From a virus, in the IMG/VR virus record IMGVR_UViG_3300042515_001651, positions 1-30,834 of that record: DNA of 30,834 bases; one strand, 5' to 3'. The notes below the pieces were generated by a model that was not told the origin of the DNA, ran no database searches, and worked only from the letters and a program-made list of their open reading frames with translations. Position 1 is the first letter of the stretch, and each line of letters opens with the position of its first letter. Below are positions 6,882 to 17,900 of the stretch, in pieces. Made by a program: the position numbers and the translations under genes.

Positions 6882-7949
6882 ATGCCAATTCTCCAGGCAG
6901 ATGACATTGCAGATCTCATCACCACGACCCAGCGCAACCTGGGTGAAATGAAGTGGACCGATCTTTCGTACTCCCTCCAAGAGCACATCGCTCTTCCGCA
7001 ACTCCTCAACAAGAACAAGGTGTCGTTCAATAGCGGCACTGGCATCCAGTGGAACCTCATGGTTGGCACCACTGGTGCTACGAAGGAAACTGGCCTCTAC
7101 GCCACCGACTCGGTCAACGTGTCGGACGTGATGATTACCGCCAATATCCCTTGGCGTCACATCACGACTTCGTACGCAATTGAGCGTCGCGAAATCGCGA
7201 TCAACCGTTCCCCGGCACAGATCGTCGATCTTGTGCGTATCCGCCGCCACGACGCAATGGTGGACATGGCGGGCTTCATGGAGACACGCTTCTGGCGTCG
7301 TCCCAATGGCTCGACCGACACGTTGTCGATCTACGGCGTTCCGTACTGGATCACGTGGACGGACAACTCCTCCACGAACGCAAACGGCGGCTTTGACGGC
7401 GGTAACCCAACCGGATTCTCGGCTGGCGCTGCAAACGTCGATTCCACCGCTTACACCCAATGGAAGAACTGGTGCGCAAAGTACACCAGCGTCACGAAGG
7501 ATGACCTCATCCAGAAGTGGCGTAAGGCTTCGACCTTCACCAACTTCAAGGCTCCGGTGTCACAGCCCGACTACCAGAACGGCAACATGTACGGCTACTA
7601 CACGAATTACAACGTGATTGGCCAATTGGAGCGCGTCCTTGAAACCCAAAACGACAACCTGGGCAACGACATCGCTTCCAAGGATGGTCGCGTCACCTTC
7701 CGTCAAGTCCCAGTGACGTGGTGTCCTCACCTTGAGGGTCGTGCCGGTGATCCGATCTACGGCATCAACTGGGGCGCGTACCGTCCAGTGTTCCTCTCGG
7801 GCGAATACATGCGCGAAGAAGGTCCAACGAAGGCGAGCAATCAGCACACCGTCTTCCAGACCTTCATTGACACCACGATGAACCTTCAGTGCGTCAATCG
7901 TCGCGTCAATTTCGTCCTCGCAACCGCATCTCCAGACGTTTCGGCCTAA
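6882..7949 (+). CDS. Major capsid protein
   Basis: This 355-residue protein follows the scaffold-like gene and has a strong ribosome binding site (AAAGGA eight to nine bases before the ATG). Features fit a phage coat protein: an N-terminal helix (ADDIADLITTTQRNLGEM), an aromatic- and glycine-rich middle containing GVPYWITWTDNSSTNANGGF, and a beta-rich C-terminal half ending in a typical strand (NRRVNFVLATAS). Codon use differs from its neighbours: third positions are mostly C or G, as often seen in very highly expressed capsid genes. An HK97-like fold is expected for all known tailed-phage coats, but no signature can be pointed to here. The gene is followed after 24 bases by a beta-rich protein gene. 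Confidence 0.9.
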   Translation: MPILQADDIADLITTTQRNLGEMKWTDLSYSLQEHIALPQLLNKNKVSFNSGTGIQWNLMVGTTGATKETGLYATDSVNVSDVMITANIPWRHITTSYAIERREIAINRSPAQIVDLVRIRRHDAMVDMAGFMETRFWRRPNGSTDTLSIYGVPYWITWTDNSSTNANGGFDGGNPTGFSAGAANVDSTAYTQWKNWCAKYTSVTKDDLIQKWRKASTFTNFKAPVSQPDYQNGNMYGYYTNYNVIGQLERVLETQNDNLGNDIASKDGRVTFRQVPVTWCPHLEGRAGDPIYGINWGAYRPVFLSGEYMREEGPTKASNQHTVFQTFIDTTMNLQCVNRRVNFVLATASPDVSA

Positions 7950-7973
7950 TAGGGCCAGAAAGGCAGTTCAATC

Positions 7974-8711
7974 ATGCCTCAACTTATTACCAAGTACAAC
8001 TCTGGCCCTCTCGGTGTATCCGAAGCGGCTGACGCTCTTCTTGATCCCAAGAGTGCATTTCGCTACTTCCTTGATTTCATGAATGATGTCGAGGATGGCC
8101 AATACACTTCCACTGTAGTTGCCGCTTCCAGCGGTACGGCAGCACCAGTTGCATCGGCTCATGGTGGAACGGTTTTGCTGGATACCGTTGGTACCACTGA
8201 TGGGATGGGAGTTGTTATTTCATCCCCAGGCGATTTCATTGTTCTTGATGGAAGCAGGACTGTTTACGCAGAAGCCCGCCTTTCATACAGCAACATTCTG
8301 GCATCTTGGTACTTTGGCTTGACTGCCAATTCCCCAGCAGGTAGTGAATGGGGTACCTCGTCAATCACTCCAGGCTCGGCAGTGGCGCTCATTGGATTTG
8401 ACGCTGGTACCGACTCGCTTACTGGTGCAACTGCTGGCAAGTCGCTTCAACTTTCGACGTACGGAAGTTCGCACGTCGAATCGCTCGTGCCACTTGACTT
8501 CACTCTTGCAGCAGGAACCTTCTACCGCGTAGGAATTTTGGTCCAAGGCTGGACGGTTCAGGCATACGTCAACGGCAAGAAGTACGGTGCTCCGAACAGG
8601 CTCAATAGCAACACCACTACAACGATGGGAGTCCAACTCAGTGTTGTGACGCGCGGAACATCCGCCCGCACAATGACTTGCGACTACATCGACGTTGTCT
8701 GCACTCGCTGA
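7974..8711 (+). CDS. Beta-rich virion protein, possibly head decoration or fibre
   Basis: This 245-residue protein comes directly after the capsid gene and is the last plus-strand gene. After a 50-residue N-terminal segment (FRYFLDFMNDVEDG) it is almost all Ser/Thr/Gly/Val-rich beta sequence, including RTVYAEARLSYS, ASWYFGLTAN and GTFYRVGILVQGWTVQAYVNGK. That arrangement recalls concanavalin A-like jelly-roll proteins of phage heads and fibres. The position suggests a capsid-decorating or capsid-attached protein, but this is inference. The ribosome binding site is AGAAAGG about 12 bases upstream of the ATG. The stop is followed at once by two hairpins. Confidence 0.85.
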   Translation: MPQLITKYNSGPLGVSEAADALLDPKSAFRYFLDFMNDVEDGQYTSTVVAASSGTAAPVASAHGGTVLLDTVGTTDGMGVVISSPGDFIVLDGSRTVYAEARLSYSNILASWYFGLTANSPAGSEWGTSSITPGSAVALIGFDAGTDSLTGATAGKSLQLSTYGSSHVESLVPLDFTLAAGTFYRVGILVQGWTVQAYVNGKKYGAPNRLNSNTTTTMGVQLSVVTRGTSARTMTCDYIDVVCTR

Positions 8712-8712
8712 T

Positions 8713-8735
8713 ATAAGAATCCATCGGGTTCTTAT
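8713..8735. terminator. Hairpin, first element of the convergent terminator region
   Basis: ATAAGAATCC (8713-8722) pairs with GGGTTCTTAT (8726-8735) over ten pairs including one G-T wobble, with a three-base loop. It begins two bases after the plus-strand stop codon. On the minus strand it would be the second hairpin reached after the palindromic stem. No T-run follows directly on either strand, so it may be a pause or processing site rather than a full terminator. Confidence 0.6.
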
Positions 8736-8736
8736 G

Positions 8737-8778
8737 CAACACGACCTGCCACATGGCAGGTCGTGTTGTTTTATTTAG
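8737..8778. terminator. Strong hairpin terminator built on the repeated palindrome (copy 2 of 3)
   Basis: CAACACGACCTGCCA (8737-8751) pairs perfectly with 8754-8768 around a two-base gap, a 15-pair GC-rich stem. On the plus strand it is followed by a T-rich run (TTTTATTTA from 8769), giving an intrinsic terminator for the capsid operon. Its core, GACCTGCCACATGGCAGGTC at 8743-8762, is almost the same palindrome as at 779-798 and 22851-22868. Minus-strand transcripts ending after the 48-residue gene (stop at 8771) meet the same stem, so it may act in both directions. Confidence 0.8.
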
Positions 8779-8917
8779 TTGCTTGTGCTGCCAGATGTAT
8801 GCACTGGGACATGGCGTCGGTGATAGTTTTTGTCCCAAACTGGGCCATAAGACCCAGCAATATGTCGTAGTCAGACTCTCTGATTCTTACGCTTACGGTC
8901 GGCTCTTTCTGTTTCAT
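8771..8917 (-). CDS. Small ribbon-helix-helix-like DNA-binding protein (48 aa)
   Basis: This short frame begins MKQKEPTVSVRIRESDYDIL and ends IHLAAQATK. It has the ribbon-helix-helix layout of Arc/MetJ/CopG-type regulators: a short strand (TVSVRI, residues 7-12), helix A (ESDYDILLGLMAQFG, about 14-28) and helix B (TITDAMSQCIHLAAQ, about 31-45). Such proteins dimerise and insert the paired strands into palindromic operators. The start overlaps the giant gene's stop as ATGA (8917-8914) and has a strong Shine-Dalgarno sequence, GGGAG, eight bases upstream within the giant gene. It is the last minus-strand gene before the convergent hairpins, one stem of which is a palindrome found three times in the window. 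A link between the two is only a hypothesis. Confidence 0.78.
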   Translation of the reverse strand: MKQKEPTVSVRIRESDYDILLGLMAQFGTKTITDAMSQCIHLAAQATK

Positions 8918-11900
8918 TCAACTTCTCCCGACTCAAAACCTTCGCGGTCAACCAAGATCTTGGCAAGACGGTCATTGACTTGCTTCAACCGACGCTGGCG
9001 AGTGTCCAAGGTTCGGTCGTCGATCTTACGGTTTACGCGGCGCGACAAGTCGGGCTGCTTCATAATCAACTTCATGTTGGTTGGAAGCGGTGCTTCTGGG
9101 AACATTTGGTTCCAGTACGCAATTTGCTGGCGGGCTTCAACAAGTTTGCCAGATGCAATCAACGATGCGATGTCGTCAAGGATGTCATCAATCGCCTCCT
9201 TCATCGTGATGACCTTGAGGTATTCAAGGCTTTCGAGCGATTCACGGACACTTCGCAAGCCCATCACGGCGCGAATTTGCTCTGCGGTTGTACGGCGGAA
9301 TTGCAGACGGCCTTGCTTGTCGTACTTATCAAACTCCTTGTTGATGAGGTCAATCCCAGTAGTGAGTTGCTGGAATGCCGGAGAAGACGAAACGATGCCT
9401 TGGACAAACTCATCAAAGTTGCTTTGATAAATAGCGTTCTTGTCGGTCATAGACGTGTACACGTCACCAACAGCAGAAAGCGTCGGTCCGGCAAGGAAGC
9501 CACCAATCATGTCATACACGGTTCGTCCGTATGGCTTGGGGAACAAGACAATCGAACCAGAGATGTCAACGCCAGCGGCGGCGGGTAGGCCGAAGACAAC
9601 GACGTTGGCAGCGTTTTCGCCCAACTGCTCGCGAAGGTCTTGGTAGATATCCCATCCCGTTGCATTTTCATCATCCGAGAAGATGCGGGCAATTGCATCA
9701 AGCAGGATGAATACTGGCAACCCCTTCAAACCGCCCATGACAAGGAACGATGTAATCCAACGAACCTTTGGAGCAAGTCGAGCGGTTCGGTCAGTAAGTT
9801 CTCCTGTGCGCGGATCTCGTTCGTTGAAGATGTTGTGCGCCAAGCCGAACGAAGACACCATGAATCGCTTGTACTGCAACAGCGTTGCACGGGTTGGCCC
9901 ACGGAATGCAACTGGGTTATTTGCCTTTGAGAAGGAAAACTGGGTTTGCGCAACACGCAGCAATGCATGTTTTGCTGCCATGTCTTCTGGCATGCCCAAT
10001 TCTTCGGTGGCATACGTGTAGAAAGCAAAGAACGTGAAGTTCTGATTCCGGCTTTCCGGGCCGGAAATTGGAGACTTCTCTATGATTCGCTTGATGTTGT
10101 CGTAAGCCTTTCCGAACCAGCCGGTACCTGGTCCAAGTCTAAATTCCCGACCTTCGTACCATTCTCCGCTTGGTCGAAGATATCCGTACTTGGCGAAAAC
10201 AGCCTTTGCTTCCTTGCTGTTGTACCGAGCGATGTACTTCAAGAATCGGCGTGTACCAATAATTGGGAACACCGTCTGGAATGGCTGAAGCGAGTTGACG
10301 AACTGCTGGCGAATTGTCCAGAGTTGTCGCATCACGTTGACTGTGCGAACCATTTGAAGCAATCGGCGCGTCGGCATTGGGCCGATGTAAGTGCGCATAA
10401 TTGGGATGCTGGCAAAAAGCGAGTCCATCAACTGCTCAAACTGGCTTTGCCTAAACGTAGTCATGTAGTCAAGCGTGTCCTGCAAGTGAGCAGACCAGCC
10501 GACATAGCCCTGACGCTTGAGATCTTCAATAGAAGATGTCACATCCTTGCGCAGACGGTTGAAGTAAAGCCACTTGTAGTAGCCAGATGTCTGTGCTTGC
10601 CATACGCGCATGAAGTCAATGTCAAAGCCTTCCTTGCCCTTGCGCTCAAGGATGGAAGCATAGAAACGTTTTTTGCCTTCGTTGCGCCCGATCTTTCCGC
10701 GAAGCATGGCGCTGACGACATCAGATTCGATATCTGCTGCTTCTTCAATTTGTCGCCGCAGCATGTCGTACTGTTTGCCGCTGAGTCGAACAACGTCTGG
10801 CGGGACATGCGTTTGGATCTTGATTTCCAATTGCATGATGTTGTCTTTGTTGATGCCAGGCGGTGGAGACTTCTTGAACTGGCGCATACGACGAACCATT
10901 GCTGCCTGCGTTGATTCTGTAGCGGTTCCGCCGTCCATGCTGATGGAACGCTTGGCAATGCGCATCGCCTCTGCTTCGCTCTTTTCTTCAGCGATTGCCG
11001 CTTCGTATGCGGCCTTGTCGTACCAAACGCCTTCGTACGCTCCAAAGAATGCGTGGAAAATGTGCGAGAACTGGCGACCCCAGTCGTCTGGAACCATGAC
11101 AAGAACAAGCGATTCGCGCGCTTCTTCAAGCGACATGTACTCGCCACTGTCTTCGTCAAGAATCATTTTGACTACATCGCGCTTGGCAGGTCCAAAGCGC
11201 ACTTCTTCAACTTTCCAGTTTGACCCGTTCTCTTGGGCAGTCTTTGCAATACGGGCAATTGGCATGAATGACACGATCTCTCGCGCTGCGGCTCGTTTTT
11301 CCGCAATGATGCCCAACCGCTGTTGCTCGCCAATCTTTTTGAATTCGCGAAGCACATTGATTACGTCGTCAGTAAGACGTGCTCCAGATTCATCAACCCA
11401 TTGTGGGTGGGCGTTGTCAAGGTTTGGATCGTAGTAGCGATCCATCAGTTTGAAGAACTCAGCGCCGTTGTTTGCACGATACTTCTTTGGAAGTGCGGCG
11501 TACAAATCCTTGCCCTTCGCAACCATGCCTTCTGTAACACGCATTCTTTCGAGGTCTGTCGAAACAAGTGCTTCGGCAACACGACGAACTGATGGGATTC
11601 CTGAAGACCATGCGGAATTCAGCAGTGGGATAAACCAGCGCTTGAATACGCCAATGTCCCCTTCTTTTTTGCCGCCGGTAATCTTGATGCCCTTTGGATT
11701 GCCAAACCATTCTCCAATGGTGTCAAGGATTTTTCCCTTGACTCCAGATGCTTCGGCTTCTGCTGGCAGCGGAATGTCTTGAGAATCAATGAATTCAATT
11801 TGCTGCTGGCTTTGCAAGTCTGGGTTGTACTCAACATTAGAAACACCCAACTCTTCGCCAACAGATTCAAGTGCCAAATCATAAGTACCGCCATCTCCGT

Positions 11901-14900
11901 CGTTTGGGAATGTGCGGTCAACAGCAATGATGTGCGCTTGTTGCACATCTTCTGGAACTACTTCTTCGGCAATTCTGCGGACATCTTGGCTGGCGGGTCC
12001 GTTGGCATCGACGTAATCCGCAAGTTCTGGGTCTGTGAATCGTCCTGAGAGTCCAATTCCTTCTGCAACGACACCAGAAAGCGATCTTGCGTTGACGGTT
12101 GTGCCGCTGCGGTAATCAGTGAACGCAGCCACTCCTTGTGTGTCATTGAAAACTCCTTCTGCTCCAAAGGTGATTGACTCTACCGCGTACGGAACACCCT
12201 TCGCGATAATTCCAAGTCGGTCCAGTTCTGACAAGGTTTGGAGCAAAGCCTTGTTTCTAATTGTGATGATTGCGTCGTCAGTAGGTGATTCTTGCTCGTT
12301 GCGGTGGGCGTTGGCTCGAACTGCTGGATCTGCTTCCGCAACGTAGTGAATACGCATGCCAAACGACTGCCGAGTTTTTCCGTCTGCTCCGGTATCGGCG
12401 CGACCATCGTTTTCGATTTCGATATCCCACGTTGGGTTAGCCAACTCAATTTGAGCAGCAATTGCGGTGGCTTCTTCAATGGTCAGATTGGATGGGAAAC
12501 GAATGATGTATCCCGGACGTGCATTTGGCGAGCGAGCAGCGCCGTATGGAACAGTTTGATTTACGGTTACACGGAGCGCAGTCTTGCTTTCCGACACCAT
12601 GTCAGAAATCTTGGCAGCAAATCCGTTTGAATCAAAGTTTCGGTAGCGAACGACAAGGCTGACATTGGTTGTCCGTCTGTTTGTTCGTGGGTTTGATTCG
12701 TAACGAACCGACAAAACACTCTTGTCATTGTCAGTTAGTTGCGAAATGCGCTCAATGAACTCACCAACTGGCATCACTGAGTCGGAATCAAACTCAGCGG
12801 TCAAGAGAGTCAATGGATCGCGATCAAAAGCGCGCTCAAAAGATCCAGCAGATCCTTGCGCGGTAGTCCAACCGTTCTTGCTCCATGTGTTCTTCAATGA
12901 GAACCACATCAAAGCCTGCAAGTTTTTTGCAGAGATTGGCATAATCCCGTTTGCTGTAATTTCAGCAGCAGCGCTTTCAAAAATCTGTTGCGCAAACCCG
13001 TATTCGCCAGTGATGTCATCAATGTTTCCGTCGCGAACTTTTCCGCTTACACCGACTTCGGCATAAGCAGGGATTCGTGGAAGGCCCATAGATTCTCGGA
13101 CACCGCGCGCAGCCCACAGATCAATGGTCGCATTGGTACTTCGTCCCATGAGGTTGGCGAAGAATGTATGTACCTTTGGACTTTGGACATTCTTTGCCCA
13201 GATACCGGCCATGACGCGCATAGCCGACATTGAATTAACGCCAAATTTTGGATGTACTGCAACGGTAGCGCCTTCAAGAAGATTCCCAGCATCGTCAAAT
13301 GCTTGTGGATTTTCTTCAATGACGGATCTCCTGAAATCTCGAAGAGCCACGTAATACTCAGGCTCTGCCATTTGGTCTTTCTTTGGTCCGTATCGCTTGA
13401 CCAAGTCATCCATGTTCCTAAATGGCTTAGCAGCAGGTGTAATCAAATTGCCAGAAGAATCCTCATATGGATCTACTGGGAAGTTTTCTCCCTGCGCGAC
13501 ATAAACCATTCGGCCGATTGTCTTGCCTCTGTAAACAGATCGGTCTGAGACATCAATCTTCAGAGATTTGATAAGAGGATCTGTGTCTTCCGGGATGTTG
13601 TTGTTTTTGAGATAAGCACGTCGCGATTCAATGCGATCTTGAAGCAACGAAATTTCTTTAATGCGCTTTGAGTCGGAAACCCAGTCGATGTATTCGCTGA
13701 GTGCGTCGTCGTAATCTCCGCGAATGAACGCTTCAATTGCATCAATTGCATACGCATAGTTCATGTCTGCTGGCGTCTGCGGAGACAGCGCGGCAAGCAG
13801 TTCAGTGAACAACATTTGCTGGTTTCCAAAAGACGTAGCAAGACGTTCAAAGATTGCGTCGTACCAAGCCTGCTCTTTGATAATCAATTGAGCATCTTGA
13901 TCCCCGTTGCTTGCGCGTGTTACGAGGTCAGAAACGTGGTCAACAAACCACTTCTTTGACTTGGCAAGAAGGGCAGCCTTGCGCCGATGCTCTTTGGCAA
14001 CCGCTGCTTTCTTTTCATCGGCGCTCAATCCGGTCGTGCTGATCTTTTCGCCTTCAAGACCCCAAGATATTGTCTTTGTCTTGATGCTGATATTTCCATT
14101 ACTAGAAATGCCAATGGAAACAATTGGCGGAATAGCCCAGCCGACATCGCTTCCAGCAGACTTCTTGTTGTCAACGATGTGCCGCGAAACCATTTCGCCA
14201 TAGATGACGCGCAGCAAAAACTCCATCGTGTTTGCTACGTCACCAGTAGCCTTTGACTGCTTGATGAAGTCTTCAATTGCGCGCTCGCTTTCTTGTGGGA
14301 GTTTCCCCTCGTAAGAAAGCGCATCGCGAAGCGCACCACCCTTGATCTTCATTGCAGAACTTGCAACGGCAGCAAAAGCCTTTTTGCCAGAAGTGCTCAT
14401 TGACTTGTATGAGGAAGATGACTGCACTTCCGTCATATCAACGGACAATGTTGCGGTCTTTTCTTCTGCATTCTTGAGCGACTTGTAGTTCTTCTCAAAC
14501 CATTTCTTCTCGCTGATACGACGAGATCCGCTTGCAATTGCTTTTGCAAGTCCATCCTTGATGGTGCTCAAAGCAATGGAATATTCCTTTGCCAAGGAAA
14601 CTCCGACAAGTTGCAGCGATTTGCCACCAAATTTTTTCCTTGGCAGTTGTCGAGGCTCTGCGCGATGAGTGATTTGAGTATTGTCAAACTCGTTTGCCGA
14701 AAAATCGCTTGCATCAAATTGGAGAGGTTCATCAAATGGTCTAGTTGTCCAGAAAAGGCGTTCGCCAGATACCGTGCGAGTCAAGTGCGTAATAGCCATA
14801 GGCCGCAGTTTTTGACTGGCCTTTCGAATCAGTTCTGGCACTTGATTTAGTTTGGATGGGTCAATCTCAGCAAGACCAAGTCCAATTCCGGTATCCATAA

Positions 14901-17900
14901 AGCCAAACCACTTTGGGTTTAGCGCTTCTGCGAAAATCCGCGTAATTTCTGATACTGCGTGATAGAGGTTTTGCGCTGGGCCAATTTCTTTTGGCACATA
15001 AGAAGCAACGCTGATGTTTGAAGTGACATCTGGATAGACCAGTGCAAGAACTTCACGTACCGTTGGGTCTTTTTCAATTGCCGCATTTTTTGCTGCGGAC
15101 AATGGCACGTAGTCATCAAACAGCGCGCGGATCTGGTCAAAAGAGTATTTATTGCGGTAAATGTTTCCGGTTGCTGCCAGAATTGTTCTTTGAATGTTTC
15201 TTGCAAGCATGAAAACCGTTTTGGCAAACCAACTGTAGCCAGCGCGTTTTGCTTCTGGAGTTTTTGCAACGCTTTCAATGTCTTGCAAAATCAGTTCAAG
15301 TTCACGCGGATCGGACATGATTGCGTGAGAGATCTTTGCCGCAATGCGGACAATGATTTCCTCATTGCGGTTCCCCTTTTGATAATTAGAGAGACTTGAA
15401 GCCATTCGCTCTACGATTGCGTCATACAACTCTGGAGCAGCGTCGCGAAGTTCTTTCACAAGCGCCGCTTCTGCTTCACGCCGACCGCTTTGACCGATTC
15501 TGTCAAACAGGATTTGATGCCACGCTTCATGCAAAATTGTGTCAATGAAGCCAATTTTTTGCTTGCCTTCACGACGACCTTTGGCGTTTTCAATATCAAC
15601 AAGAATCAATGGGTACGTGACGTAAAACTCTCCTTCGCCAAGTGGTTCTGTCGCCTCTTTATCTGAAATTACAAATGAATCACCAGAACTTTGGACGCGA
15701 AGATTTACTGTTGACCACGACGCTGATCCGTGTGTTCCCTTTTTGCCAGTTCTGGCAACAACGATTGATCCAATCCGGTTAGCAAAAGCAATTGGATTTT
15801 CTGAACTGCTAAATCCAAGCGATTTCATTGCTGGATCGTCTTTAGACAAAAAGCGAAGATTGATGCCGCTTCGGTTTGGTCTTTGACCATGCGCAGTAAA
15901 TGTTCCCGAGCCTGTCCATGACATAAAGTGAGAAGGATTCTTTGCGCCAGATCCAATCTTTCCTGCAAGATATTCTTGGGCAAGATTTGCAAGTGTCCCA
16001 TCGGTAATTTTGGGATTTGCTTTTGGAGAAATGGTGGTCCTGTTTGTAGTTCCTGGGTTAAGATTTGTAACAACAACTCGCGTCCTATTTTGTTTACGCG
16101 GAGAAGTGGCTTTTTCTTCGCCCAACTCTGAAATTTCTACTCCGCCGAGTTTTGGATAATTTCCTGGGAATCTTTCTGCTTGCGCATTCATGCGGATTGC
16201 AAGTTCATGGCGAGCATCAGAAATAATTGGCAGAACAGGAGTTTCTGGCTCAACCGGTTTAGTACCAATTACAAACGGTGATACGTCCGGCGGGAGTTGG
16301 TCAATCACATAGTCATATCCGCCACCAGTTGATTGGCGAATTGCTCCAAGACTTACGAGAATTCGCACCCCAACCGGGCTAACACCAATGAGATGAGGAG
16401 CAAAAACGCGGCCTTGCTCCATGCGTCGCAACTGTTCAATCTCAACATCGGTAAGTTCTGTCCTATTCTGCTCTCCAGCAATGTTGCGAAGCAGGTGAAT
16501 GATGCTGATTCCAGCAGCCTTTGCTTCTCGGTGAAGATTGACGCCAGAAAACTTCTTCGCTGGTTCTTCTTCGATTCCGGGAAGACCCTCAACGCTTACA
16601 TTCTTTCTACGTCGAGGCGTTGGTGCTGGCTCAGCAGTTGGTGTAGGTGCTGGTGCTGGTTCAGGTGCTGGTGCCGTAGGTGCGGGAGTTGCCTCTGGTT
16701 CAACAGCAGGAGTAGGCTCTGTTACTGGAGCAGGGGCTGGTTCAGCAGTTGGCGTAGGTGCTGGTGTCGGTTCTGGTGCTGGTGTTGGTGTTGGCTCAGG
16801 CGCTGGTGACGCAGGTGCGGGCGCTGGTGCCGCCTTGGTCTTGCTAATTGTTTCGCGAGACTTCAGTGCCTTCCACTGCTCAAGAAGTTTGACGCGAGAT
16901 TCAGCAGACATTGGACGGCCGTCAGTAAGTGCCGTTTCCAATTTCCCCAATGATTCGCGTTCTCTTGTTGAAAGAGGCTTTCCGGTCGTGTCTGGAGTTA
17001 CTGCCGGAAGAGGGAATTCAGGCTCGTAAGGCTTTGTTGCGCCAAGACGCTTTGTAAGTGCGTCAATTTCCTTCTGGAGTCGAGCCTTTTCTTTATCTGT
17101 CGTTCCAGGGTCAAAGAAAGCGCGCTTCTTGACTTCAAGCACGCGCTTTTCATATGGACTCAACGGCTTCAAAGCCTCTGGAGTTGGTTCCGGCTCAGGA
17201 GTTGGTTCCGGCTTTGGAGTCGGAGCGGGTTTTGCTACTCCTTCGCGGGCCTTCAACTTTGAGTATTCGTCTTCCAACTGCAAACGAGTTTCAGGCTTCA
17301 TCGGCCGACCATCGGTCAGCATTTCTTCAATGCGCTTGAGTCGGACCTTCTGCTGCTCCAAAAGAGGCTTGCCAGTCGGGTCTGGAGTGACCGTTGGCAA
17401 CGCAGGAGCCGTCCAAGTCTTTGCGCTCTTCTTTCTACGCTCAAGAAGATCAACTTCTTCTTGCAGGCGCTTCTTGTCTTTTTCTGTAGTACGAGGATCT
17501 ACAAGAGCCTTCTTCTTGTTCTCAAGCAGCGTGGTCCGCTCGTATGGGCTAAGAGGATCAAGATCTGCGTCTTTGACAGCAACGATCTTTCGAACAACTA
17601 GATCTCGCCGCTCCCGCAAAAGATCAAGCAGTTCTTTGCCGGTTGGATTTTTAGCAATAGCAGCGTCAATCTCTGCAAGGCGTGCTTCTTCTTTGGTGTC
17701 AAGCGGCTTGATGCCCTTTGCAGACTCAATCAGGCCCGCGCTTGCTCCAACCTTGACAAGCGCTTCAGCAAAAGCATTTCGCTTTGCAGGATCGGACAAA
17801 ATTCCCTGCATTTCAGCAAGGGCTTTTGGATCTGTGAAGATGCGCGAAAGGTTTTCTTGGGTAAACGAAAGCCCTGGCGTTGAAAGCAAGATGCGAATGG

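Noticed and set aside
8753-9427. Plus-strand open frames opposite the giant gene, such as this one of about 220 residues
   Set aside because: It lies antisense to the giant gene and the 48-residue gene, with low-complexity Ser/Arg-rich product and no ribosome binding site; a codon shadow.
16333-17029. Plus-strand Gly/Val/Ala- or Trp/Cys-rich frames over the linker region
   Set aside because: They are complements of the Pro/Ala/Glu/Thr repeat of the giant protein, so the repeats explain them.
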